A stretch of 64,000 nt of DNA from Secundilactobacillus kimchicus JCM 15530 (GTDB lineage: Bacteria; Bacillota; Bacilli; Lactobacillales; Lactobacillaceae): NCBI RefSeq assembly GCF_001433995.1, contig NZ_AZCX01000010.1:1-64000 (forward strand), written 5' to 3'. A program made the position numbers and the translations under genes. The notes below the pieces were generated by a model. That model searched no databases and had not been told where the DNA came from. It saw only the letters and a list, made by a program, of their open reading frames with translations. The number at the start of each line of letters is the position of its first letter. The first letter of the stretch is position 1. Shown here piece after piece: positions 27,652 through 35,659 of this stretch.

Positions 27652-28223
27652 GACTTTATTTTATGCGCCATGGTGAAACGGACTATAACCGGCAACGAAA
27701 GTTTTACGGCACTACGGATGTGGGCATTAATGAAGTCGGCCGTCATCAGTGCCGGGAAGTTGAAACGAAACTGGCGGCGACACGCGTTGACCAAATATTA
27801 ACTAGTAGTCGCCGACGAACTCACGAGTCAGCAGCCATAATTTTTCCAAATCGCCAGTATGACCAGGCCCTTTTTTTAGACGAGTGGGGATTTGGCCGGT
27901 GGGAAGGGCTTGATGCTGATCAAATTCAAGCTCAGTTTCCCGTTAAGTGGGAACGGTGGTTGGCCGATCCATTCGGCTACACACCGCCGGAAGCAGAACC
28001 ATATGCCATTCACGAGGCGCGAATCATTGACGGATTTAACCAGCTCGTGACCGCTAGTCAGCAAAAGACGGTGGCGTTGGTCACCCATTTGGGAACGATT
28101 CGGGTGATTTTACACCACTTGTTTCCAGATCGGGAGTTCTGGGATATTACGTTGACGCAAGGACATTACACATGCCTAGAAATGACGGATGGGACGGTTA
28201 AAGTGATTGAGTGGGATCGATAA
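27648..28223 (+). CDS. cobC: Alpha-ribazole/cobalamin-5'-phosphate phosphatase
   Basis: A 191-residue histidine phosphatase (RHG family): LYFMRHGETDYNR at the N-terminus and LVTHLGTIRVIL near residue 144 supply the two catalytic His. It removes the 5'-phosphate in the last step of nucleotide loop assembly. ATG 27648 overlaps the cobS stop (ATGA) and is better spaced than GTG 27642. Context separates it from housekeeping phosphoglycerate mutases. Confidence 0.9.
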   Translation: MRLYFMRHGETDYNRQRKFYGTTDVGINEVGRHQCREVETKLAATRVDQILTSSRRRTHESAAIIFPNRQYDQALFLDEWGFGRWEGLDADQIQAQFPVKWERWLADPFGYTPPEAEPYAIHEARIIDGFNQLVTASQQKTVALVTHLGTIRVILHHLFPDREFWDITLTQGHYTCLEMTDGTVKVIEWDR

Positions 28224-28257
28224 ATAAACCCACGAATAAAAGTTAGGGGTTGTTAGA

Positions 28258-28992
28258 ATGAAGTATTATCGGTTTATGAGGGCGTTTGTTTTAGGAATCT
28301 TAGTTGTGATGGGGGTGCTGATAGCGGGGAGTTTCTCGACCACAGCTCCTCAACCTGTCCAGGCCCAATCAGCTAAGGTTGTTCGGGTTAAGACGATGAA
28401 CATCAGTAAAAAAGCAACTCACGTTTCTCGGGGTGTGATGTATTCATCAAATCGATTAACCAAAATGGTCCATAATGGTGCCAACTATAGGGGCACGACG
28501 TTTTACACTTACCGGCAAGCCCAGGTGACTCGAAGTAACAAGAAGACGACCGCATATGTCTATATCAGATCAGCCAATGGTCGGGTCGCTGGCTGGATTT
28601 GGAAAGGGTACCTAAAAGCTGGTAAAGCAACGGTCACCAATGTGTCTAACAAGAAGGTGACCGTTCAGGTGAATGGTCCTTTGAGTGAGGGAAATAAGAT
28701 CATTGCATCAGGTCCCGTTTCTTTTAAAACAGGTGCGACTGCATTTAGTGTTCTGCAGTCGTTGACTAAAAGAAAAGGGATTAAGATCGCTTATACCGGT
28801 CGAGGGAGTTCGACATACGTCACGATGATTGCTGGCAAAAAAACTGGTAGTGGCGGTGTTGGTGGTGGCTGGGTATATCAGGTGAACGGGCACTACTCAA
28901 ACCGCAGTGCTGGTGCTTATAAGCTTAAGAATGGCGATAAGGTTCAGTGGGCCTGGAGTGAAAAGGCTGGCGACCGTGGCTGGCAAGGATAG
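28258..28992 (+). CDS. Secreted DUF4430 protein with a surface-attachment domain
   Basis: A 244-residue exported protein: signal peptide (1-36, AQA cleavage), an SLAP/GW-like beta domain (about 48-120, VMYSSNRLTK and TTFYTYRQAQVTR, GWIWKGYLK) and a DUF4430 domain (134-240: GPLSEGNKI, FKTGATAFSVL, TYVTMI, GGGWVYQVN, VQWAWSE). The N-terminal domain resembles cell-wall-binding modules of lactobacilli. It is the last rightward gene of the corrinoid operon, closely similar to the leftward gene at 29137-30018. Confidence 0.8.
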   Translation: MKYYRFMRAFVLGILVVMGVLIAGSFSTTAPQPVQAQSAKVVRVKTMNISKKATHVSRGVMYSSNRLTKMVHNGANYRGTTFYTYRQAQVTRSNKKTTAYVYIRSANGRVAGWIWKGYLKAGKATVTNVSNKKVTVQVNGPLSEGNKIIASGPVSFKTGATAFSVLQSLTKRKGIKIAYTGRGSSTYVTMIAGKKTGSGGVGGGWVYQVNGHYSNRSAGAYKLKNGDKVQWAWSEKAGDRGWQG

Positions 28993-29057
28993 CCAGACTA
29001 CCTTGAGCGGGAATCGATGCGGGCCGCGAACTATTGTGTAACCGCATATCAAAAGCC

Positions 29058-29109
29058 AAAAAAGAAGTTCTTTCAGATCAGATACTGGTCTGAGAGAGCT
29101 TCTTTTTTT
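29058..29109. terminator. Bidirectional terminator between convergent DUF4430 genes
   Basis: A long hairpin, AAAAAAGAAG plus TTCTTTCAGA paired to TCTGAGAGAG plus CTTCTTTTTTT, with A and T runs on opposite sides so that it can end both converging transcripts. Confidence 0.75.
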
Positions 29110-29136
29110 ATAGGGTGAGTAGATTTGATGAGTTGA

Positions 29137-30018
29137 TTATGAGCTCTGGCTGCTGCCGGTCCAGCCACGATCGCCAAGCGTAGAAGTCCAAACCCATTGG
29201 ACAAGATCGCCGCTCTTAACTTTGTAAGATCCAGCGCTTGCGTTTGGATAAGAGCCGTTGACGTTGTACAACCAACCGCCGCCGACACCACCGGAACCAG
29301 CAGTATAGCTACCAATCCGAGTGACATAAGTTGATGATCCAGAACCGGTGTAGGAAATGTCGCTGTCGAGTTGTTTCAAAACATCAAACGCCGTATCGCC
29401 GTCCTTGATGGCGACATTCCCAGATTTAAGCACCTTGTTGCCCTCTTCGAGAGGTCCGAAAATTTGAACTTGAACCTGTTCGGTATTGACGTTGGTGTTA
29501 GTTGACGTACCAGTATTGCCAACGAGTGGCGTAATTGGTGCTTGAGAGCCAGTTGTGGTTGTTGTTGGTGCTGTTGGCGTAGTTACCGTGGTCGTCGTAG
29601 TTGTGGTGGTTGTTTGACTTGCAGGTGTCTTTTTGACAGCCGGAGCACTACCTTTCTTTAAATATCCGTGCCAAATCCACCCCTTTACTTTGTGGTTGCT
29701 GGTTGTCATGTAGTAGTAAACGGATCGTTTACCGTTTGCGCGAGTAATCGTGGCCTGACTATAGGTGTAAAAAGTTGTGTGGGGATAATTAACGGCGTAG
29801 TGGTTTGCCCGCGTTAATTTGCTAGTGCTATAGAAGACGCCACTTGTGACGTGGTAGGCTTTTTTTGTAAGGCGCTTGTAAGTCGCTTTGACCACCTTGG
29901 TGCTCTTTGTTTTAGCCTGAGCGGATGGGGCGGTTGAACTGGTGCCGGTTCCAAGCGCTAATCCACCAAGTAAAAGCGCGGTAACGGTTAATAACTTTGT
30001 TAAACGAAGTCGTTTCAT
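29137..30018 (-). CDS. Secreted DUF4430 protein with surface-attachment domain and Thr-rich linker
   Basis: A 293-residue exported protein: signal peptide (1 to about 38), a cell-wall-binding-like domain (about 45-125, FYSTSKLTR, GWIWHGYLKKG), a Thr-rich linker (about 130-170) and a DUF4430 domain (182-290: GPLEEGNKV, KDGDTAFDVLKQL, TYVTRI, GGGWLYNVNG, VQWVWTS). It is a paralogue of the rightward gene at 28258-28992 with a longer linker, so the pair likely arose by inverted duplication. A corrinoid-capture role is inferred. Confidence 0.8.
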   Translation of the reverse strand: MKRLRLTKLLTVTALLLGGLALGTGTSSTAPSAQAKTKSTKVVKATYKRLTKKAYHVTSGVFYSTSKLTRANHYAVNYPHTTFYTYSQATITRANGKRSVYYYMTTSNHKVKGWIWHGYLKKGSAPAVKKTPASQTTTTTTTTTVTTPTAPTTTTTGSQAPITPLVGNTGTSTNTNVNTEQVQVQIFGPLEEGNKVLKSGNVAIKDGDTAFDVLKQLDSDISYTGSGSSTYVTRIGSYTAGSGGVGGGWLYNVNGSYPNASAGSYKVKSGDLVQWVWTSTLGDRGWTGSSQSS

Positions 30019-30106
30019 TTTGCATATCTCCTTACTGTATGAGCCATTGTATTTTTATGTTGCACATTGTGACCAAATAGAGGAATGGTGGTACGGGATT
30101 AATTCG

Positions 30107-32251
30107 CTAGTAGGCGGTGCTGATGACCAGTTTTTTGTTGGCGGTGACGTAGCTCCCATTCATCAACTGGAACCGCGTCATGGTGCCGCTTTTGATAAGT
30201 TTATGAACCTTCAAGCTTTGTCCTTTCTGATAGTGATGTTGCTTGCCAGAAAGCGTCGACTTTTTGTACAGGTTAAGGCCACCGTTAGAGATGACTCTAA
30301 TCTGCTTAGGGGTTGTTTGGTAATAGGTGTAAGCCACCGATTTGGCGTTGGTTGTGATGTACCCCTTTTTGCCGCTAACTTGGTTTTGCACGTAGTAGGC
30401 TTTCTTTCCAGCGTCATTTTTAACCGTTCTCAGCACTTTGAAAACGGGTCGGTTAGTACGTCGATGTTTGACATAGGATGCAATGACCTTGCCTTTCAAC
30501 TGATTACTCTGATAGAGTTTCAAACTTGAGATGGCATAAACTAGTTTTTGGTTAGTTGGTTTGATGATGGTTGTTTTTGTAGTTATCAGCTGTGTTACAG
30601 GGCTGGTGGTTGTTACCGACTGAGTTGCTTGAAAGTTGGTGATTGCTGTGACACCCGCACTCTGAACCTGGCTTAAGGCCGTGGTCGTCGTTGCTTGTTT
30701 AAGTTGATTGGTGTAAGTGGTTACCAATCCATCAATTGCGGTGTACGCTGCTTCTTTGTCAGTGGCTAATAGAGCTGGGTCATTTTGAATGACGGTCTTT
30801 TTAGCATTTCCAGCCGTAATGATGGCGTTGGTGGCAGTGTTAAGTTGACTGGCGGTGACCGTTTTAGTGGTTAGGTCGTGGATTGGAGTGATGGCTTTGA
30901 GACTTGAAACGGAAGCCGTTTGGATGGTTTTTAGAACTTGTAACGTGATGTTTTTGGCTTGGGCGTTTTGGCTATAGTGCGAGGTAATATTCTTAACGGT
31001 CGTGATTGCGGTGGTCTTAGCTGAATCCGAGGCGCCTGTGTCAGCATTGATGCTGGCAATTTGAGCTGCGGCGGCATCATCAATCATTTTGACGGTGGCC
31101 GTTACATCATCATTAGTCGGGTAAAGGTAACTAGCCGATTTAATCTTATTTTTACCGGTGTTTAGAATAGTGTTCACGTCGCTTAAGCTAGTGGCAGCAT
31201 TGATTTGACTCGTATACTGATTCAATAACGTTTTGGCATTTGCTAACGCGGTTTTTACAGCATCATCGAAGCCGGAAACAGCATCGAGCGTTTGCTTGGT
31301 CGTATCGTAGGCAGCTTTTAGGGCGGCAATGGCGTTAGTCTTGCTAGAGTCACTAGCAGCATTACCATCCGTTGTAGGAACAATGTTGCTAAATTGTTTG
31401 TAAAAATTTGGCAACATCTGTTGGAGATCACTTAGTGTGACACTCGGCGCATTTAGCTGATTTTTGTCGTCAGAATACGCGGTTTTAAGGGCATTAACGG
31501 CCTCGTTCTTCTGGTCTTCAGTAGGGGTGACAAGAGCGTTTATGGCATCTTCTCTAGACTCAGCCATGCTATCAAGAATGAAGTTAGCAAATTTTAAATC
31601 TTGAGTACTTGGTGTGGATGTTGAATTAGTTCCTTGGAGGCTCTTACTAAGTAAAGGAATACCGATGATTGTGTTACATATTGAGGTTATCGAGCTTTTT
31701 TTGGACTTAGTTTTCGCAAGGGTCTCGATAGGTTTCAACTTTCCGGTTCCCATGGCATCCTTGTTGGTTTTCGCCGCTGCATTATCGGGATCAGTCTCAG
31801 TTATTTCGTTAATTTCATTGGTTCGTTCGGCAAATATTTTTGTCTGCAGATTAATTGCTGATTGCCAATCATTTGGAGTGGCTACGTCGTTAATAAATAG
31901 AATTAAAGTATCAACAACACTTTGGAAGGTGGATTGAGTGCCCCCTTGTTTATAGGTGTTAACAGCAGAATCAAGTTGTTTTTGTAGTTTTGCAAGATTG
32001 TTGATAGCAATCTGTTTTACTGGTTCTGAGGCATCAGAGTTGTTGATCTCAGTAGTTATATTAGAAGCCAAGTCGTTCACTCTTGCTGTGGCTGCGTCAA
32101 TATCCGCCTGCTGAGTATCCGAGGTAGAGTCGGCAGATACCTCAGTATCCTTGAAAAAGGAAACCAGTGTTGAAATTTTTGAAGTTGGAAGCAATAATCC
32201 GAGCAAGGTTGACAGTAATAATAAATTTGACGCTAAAACAGTTTTTTTCAT
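30107..32251 (-). CDS. Large secreted helical-repeat surface protein
   Basis: A 714-residue exported protein. It has a signal sequence (1 to about 41), then about 520 residues of degenerate helical repeats with Ala/Lys/Asp-rich segments such as DSSKTNAIAALKAAYDTTKQ (resembling DUF1542/FIVAR-type stalks), and two C-terminal beta modules (about 570-714; YAISSLKLYQSNQLKGK and GGLNLYKKSTLSGK) resembling lactobacillar DUF5776/SLAP wall-binding domains. Its function is not recognisable. It may be a surface scaffold or adhesin; location amid transcobalamin-like genes is suggestive only. Confidence 0.7.
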   Translation of the reverse strand: MKKTVLASNLLLLSTLLGLLLPTSKISTLVSFFKDTEVSADSTSDTQQADIDAATARVNDLASNITTEINNSDASEPVKQIAINNLAKLQKQLDSAVNTYKQGGTQSTFQSVVDTLILFINDVATPNDWQSAINLQTKIFAERTNEINEITETDPDNAAAKTNKDAMGTGKLKPIETLAKTKSKKSSITSICNTIIGIPLLSKSLQGTNSTSTPSTQDLKFANFILDSMAESREDAINALVTPTEDQKNEAVNALKTAYSDDKNQLNAPSVTLSDLQQMLPNFYKQFSNIVPTTDGNAASDSSKTNAIAALKAAYDTTKQTLDAVSGFDDAVKTALANAKTLLNQYTSQINAATSLSDVNTILNTGKNKIKSASYLYPTNDDVTATVKMIDDAAAAQIASINADTGASDSAKTTAITTVKNITSHYSQNAQAKNITLQVLKTIQTASVSSLKAITPIHDLTTKTVTASQLNTATNAIITAGNAKKTVIQNDPALLATDKEAAYTAIDGLVTTYTNQLKQATTTTALSQVQSAGVTAITNFQATQSVTTTSPVTQLITTKTTIIKPTNQKLVYAISSLKLYQSNQLKGKVIASYVKHRRTNRPVFKVLRTVKNDAGKKAYYVQNQVSGKKGYITTNAKSVAYTYYQTTPKQIRVISNGGLNLYKKSTLSGKQHHYQKGQSLKVHKLIKSGTMTRFQLMNGSYVTANKKLVISTAY

Positions 32252-32286
32252 AAGTTAGATGTGCCTTTCTTAGATTTCTAAAAACA

Positions 32287-32300
32287 CTAAAACGCTTACA
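32287..32300 (-). promoter_or_regulatory. Possible cre site upstream of the large surface protein gene
   Basis: On the minus strand TGTAAGCGTTTTAG contains the conserved TGTAAGCGTT half but deviates at its last bases. It is 36 bases upstream of the start at 32251. Confidence 0.35.
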
Positions 32301-32453
32301 TATATTCTAAAAAAACAACATTATGAATACAATTATTTCAGAAAGTCTTGCAAAATTGTATTACGAATTGCCCGGAATGCGATAAGAGCTACGATTAATT
32401 AGCTTAAATAAACGGTTATAGTAAAATCGTATCATTAGAGTCTTGTTTTCACG

Positions 32454-32490
32454 AAAAAACAGGGTAGCCCTTTCCGGGGCGCCCTGTTTT
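32454..32490 (-). terminator. Terminator after the alpha-barrel gene at 32510
   Basis: A hairpin with arms AAAACAGGG and CCCTGTTTT and a GC-rich inner part, followed by T on the minus strand. Confidence 0.7.
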
Positions 32491-32509
32491 ATAAAGTTTG
32501 ATATCTGGC

Positions 32510-33627
32510 TTAGTTAACTGGATTTGCGGTAAAGTCAAAGATTGATCCTTTACCATCGACGCTATAGCTATATTGATCTAGCGCATAAACGGCTTGTTGT
32601 GTTGAAAGTTGTCTATCGTATGTCATTTCTGGTGTCCAATTAAAGCTACCAGCGTCAGTTCCATGTAGAACTTGGAAAGATAAAAGAGCACTTAGTGGTG
32701 ACTCGTCTGGGAGTTCAGTGCCACAAGCTGCCAACCCGGCAATCAGCATTGCATCACTTGAACTATTGACGGCTGCATCAGCAACAAACGGATCTTTGAA
32801 GTTACCGTCTTCTTGTAAAGCACCGTTACCGCCAATGAGAGTAATGGTATTGAATGCTGAGTTAACAGCATTAGTAATGCGTCCATCGGTGTCAAATTCT
32901 GAATTTCCAAGATAAAGCGCTAAGGCTTGTAAAGCCATCCCAGTGGTATCCAAGGTGTACCCGTATTGATCCGTCCAATACCCCGTCTCGGAATTTTGCA
33001 TACCCAGCAAGTTGGTCACCATAATCTGGAGATCGGCAGTTTGAACATTGCCAAGATTACTTGATTGTGCCGCAGTAGCAGCGATTAAGCCATAAGTGAC
33101 CGCATAGACATCGGCGTCTGCGGCAATACCGTTTGTGACGGCTTCTTGAACCAGGTTTTGGCCGTTCACGTTTGTTGGATCAGCGCCGACGCAAATTAAG
33201 CCAATGACATCACGGGCGTAATCGGTAGGTTGGTGTTGGGTACTTGGATCTGCGTAATTTGTTTCAATGTTGGTTTGAATTTGAGTTTTTTGAGCATCGG
33301 TAATGCCGGTTGAACTACGAACGAGAGCTAGCGCATCCCATCCCGTCAATTTTTCGGCGGCGACTTGGGTGTTGATCCAGTTGACCTCTTGGGTAATTGC
33401 GGTTGCGTAATCATCAGCTTGGACGACCTGGTTAATGGATTTAACTGAGGTGGTGAAGGTTGCGTGCGCCTTTGGCGTGCTAGTTTTCACGTTTTGAACA
33501 ACCGCTGTGGGCGTTTCCGTTGCTTGGGCCTGCGTATTGCCTACGACAGTGAAACCAAAGGTACTAGAGAAAAGCAAGAAGCTGAACGTCATTTTAAGCG
33601 TCGATTGTTTGGCTGTTGTTTTTTCAT
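32510..33627 (-). pseudogene. Alpha-barrel protein (transcobalamin alpha-like), frameshifted in the signal peptide
   Basis: The open frame from ATG 33592 (360 residues) has no ribosome site and starts in the hydrophobic core of a signal peptide (TFSFLLFSSTFGF...AQA). The perfect start, AAAGGAG seven to eight bases before ATG 33627, encodes a basic n-region (MKKQQPNNRRLK) and then meets TGA in the other frame at an AAAATGA junction. One added A would fuse the two into a normal signal peptide. The mature part is intact (LTGWDALALVRSS, GYTLDTTGMALQALAL, GSIFDF) and parallels the protein at 21139-22098. It may be a sequencing error, a phase-variable A tract, or coupled reinitiation. Confidence 0.65.
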
Positions 33628-34105
33628 GGTTTATGGCTCCTTTGATTTGTGATTGGTAGTAGCAGTTAGTAAGTTGTTGAAAAGCGTTGCCAGTGTCGCT
33701 TTCAGATTAGTGTTACGCTATATTGAAGCAGACTGACCTCCATTTCGACCATCACCCATTCTCTAATAGATTATCGCTTAAAAATTTAAACCAGCGATTG
33801 ATACGAAAAAGTTGGGGCACAGAGGTGGCCGTTTTCGATAACACGACTTATATACCGAATGATTGAAAAGGTCATCTATATGTAAGCGCTTTTCCTATCT
33901 GTAGTTTTAACTATAAATTAAAATTATGTTTAATTTGTGGCCGATTTATGATTTTTTATAGATATTTGATTACCGTATAAAACGGTTGCTTCACTTTAAT
34001 GGCATTCTGTAATGAAAATGATTTAAATGGCTGAATCACCAGTGGTTATAAGCATAGAGGTTGTGGCTAGCCACGTTCTCATAAGCAGTCCTAATTTTCA
34101 TTTAT
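33628..34105. other. AT-rich intergenic region with cre-like site
   Basis: About 480 bases with no coding frame. It must hold the promoter for the leftward alpha-barrel gene. A cre-like TGTAAGCGCTTTTC lies at 33881-33894 with deviations at the last two bases. Nothing else was recognised. Confidence 0.45.
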
Positions 34106-34156
34106 AAAAACACCCAATCTTGCGGGATGCTACGCACTGCAAGATTGGGTGTTTTT
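34106..34156 (-). terminator. Strong terminator after the alpha-barrel gene at 34182
   Basis: A 16-bp hairpin (AAACACCCAATCTTGC and its complement) flanked by A and T runs on opposite sides; it can work in both directions. Confidence 0.8.
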
Positions 34157-34181
34157 AGGAGGATATTGTATAAAGGGGTGG

Positions 34182-35231
34182 CTAGTTAATCGTATACACC
34201 GACCGGTGATGCAGGGCGGTTTTATAAGCAGCAATGGCTAGGTTAACTTGGCCAATGCCGTATAACTGGCTAGACGCGCCTTTGATAGAGCCGGTTGAGT
34301 TAACGTATTTGAATAATGCAGTTAATGGGGAGACGTTTTGGGTCTTGATTGATCGTGAATGGTTGACGTATTTTACGGTGTTCAATTTTGTTGCGTAGGC
34401 TAATACGGCTTCCGCTGTGGAATTGGCATTGAGGACCGTTTTACCGAGATACTGATACCCAAAGGCGCCAGTAGTCGCAACCTTTGATTTGAGGTAGTTC
34501 TGGCCCTGAATTAGGCTGGCCTTAACTTGCTGAGTCGTTGACTTTGACCGTGCTAGGGCAATGATAGCCATGGCCGTTGTATCCGTATCAACGTTTGATA
34601 GTTGGTTGTCATAGGCCCATCCATGATTAGTTTGTTGGAGGGCTGAAAGCGTCATAGCTAATTTTGTTCGACTAAATTTTGCGTTTTTCGGTTGTTTATA
34701 ATTTCCCGTAGATACGGCGATTAATACCTGGCTTAAGGCACTAGTCGTCTGGTTGTTGATATTTGATTGATACAGCTGGGCGACTAAGTTTAGCGTTTTT
34801 TGACTCCCATACGGACGGAATTTTTGGGGATTATAGCCAATTGCTTTTAGCCCCACAATGGCCTTCGATAAAGTGGCAGCGTCACTTTTTGAATTAAGCA
34901 CAAGGTTCTTTCGGATAAAGGCTTTCTGACGACCGGTGAACTTGTAACCGTTTCCTTTTAATCCCAAAAGAAAATCAGAATAGCCGTCAGCGGCGCCACT
35001 AGTTGGGTAGGCTGAACGACTAAAAATCGGTGCAGCATCAGTCGTAAAGCCGTTTTTGTTAGTGGCAAGCATTTCTTTCGCGTAACGAACAGTTGCGCTA
35101 GTTTTCGACTTAACCACTTTACTTGTCGACGTCTTAAACGTCGTAGCGGCGTGAGCCGAATCGCGCTGTAGACCGCCAACAACGAACAATGTTGAGGTAA
35201 GGATGGTTGCGAGTAAGATGTGTTTTTTCAA
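34182..35231 (-). CDS. Secreted alpha-barrel protein, transcobalamin alpha-domain-like
   Basis: A 349-residue exported protein starting at TTG 35231, seven bases after AGGAGG. A signal peptide ends near SAHA (residues 25-29). The mature part has helical repeats including GWAYDNQLSNVDTDTTAMAIIALA (about 200-224), which is the D-x-D-T-A-M-A pattern of prenyltransferase/intrinsic-factor barrels. It is the most divergent of the three such proteins and lacks the GSIF(N/D)F tail. No enzymatic motif was seen. Confidence 0.72.
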   Translation of the reverse strand: MKKHILLATILTSTLFVVGGLQRDSAHAATTFKTSTSKVVKSKTSATVRYAKEMLATNKNGFTTDAAPIFSRSAYPTSGAADGYSDFLLGLKGNGYKFTGRQKAFIRKNLVLNSKSDAATLSKAIVGLKAIGYNPQKFRPYGSQKTLNLVAQLYQSNINNQTTSALSQVLIAVSTGNYKQPKNAKFSRTKLAMTLSALQQTNHGWAYDNQLSNVDTDTTAMAIIALARSKSTTQQVKASLIQGQNYLKSKVATTGAFGYQYLGKTVLNANSTAEAVLAYATKLNTVKYVNHSRSIKTQNVSPLTALFKYVNSTGSIKGASSQLYGIGQVNLAIAAYKTALHHRSVYTIN

Positions 35232-35400
35232 GGGAGTCCCTCCTAAAAGTTTCTGTTAGTATTTTAGCATCAAGCAGTAGAGGTTCTTTGTCGACTTAGC
35301 GTCAGAATTAGCACTTTTTTGTACTGGTTAATCAAATGGTGTCGATGACGATAATTTCGTGCCATTATTAAGGCCAGATGACCAATGTTCAAATTCCCAG

Positions 35401-35429
35401 TTGACATCTCCACTCAAACCTCGTACACT
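35401..35429 (+). promoter_or_regulatory. Promoter of the cysK-ctl-cysE operon
   Basis: TTGACA (35401-35406), a 17-base spacer and TACACT (35424-35429) form a good sigma-A promoter. It would start transcription near 35436, giving a leader of about 220 bases. Confidence 0.65.
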
Positions 35430-35435
35430 AACACC

Positions 35436-35637
35436 AATTACCAGAGCGGAGGAAAGCTCATGACCAACGAAATGTTCAATGCTAGCGTTAACTGTTGTCA
35501 AATGTCGCGCAACTTGCGATGTTTGGCCTGTTAAGCATTGACTTTTGAAGGTGGAGTTAACCTAAAAGTCGCTAGCTGAAAGGCTAGATGGACTAGGGGC
35601 GCGCGAATTCTGAAACGAATTCCGTGCCCCTTTTTTT
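35436..35637 (+). promoter_or_regulatory. Structured attenuator-like leader of cysK, unclassified
   Basis: The leader ends in a strong terminator (35596-35637: GGGGC with an inner GAATTC stem, then seven T) placed before the cysK start. Upstream are mutually exclusive pairings. GCTAGC-GTTAAC at 35481-35492 can pair with GTTAAC (35556-35561) and GCTAGC (35571-35576). CTAGC at 35572 can also fold back on GCTAG at 35583-35587. GACTTTT at 35540-35546 pairs with AAAAGTC at 35564-35570. It has no AGGGTGGNACCGCG T-box and no SAM-riboswitch motif that I could find. It probably senses sulfur amino acid supply by an unidentified mechanism. Confidence 0.5.
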
Positions 35638-35659
35638 GTACCCAGAAAGGAAGATTCGG

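Noticed and set aside
35540-35580. Classical T-box in the cysK leader
   Set aside because: GGTGGA is present but not the rest of AGGGTGGNACCGCG, nor a clear stem I; left as unclassified.
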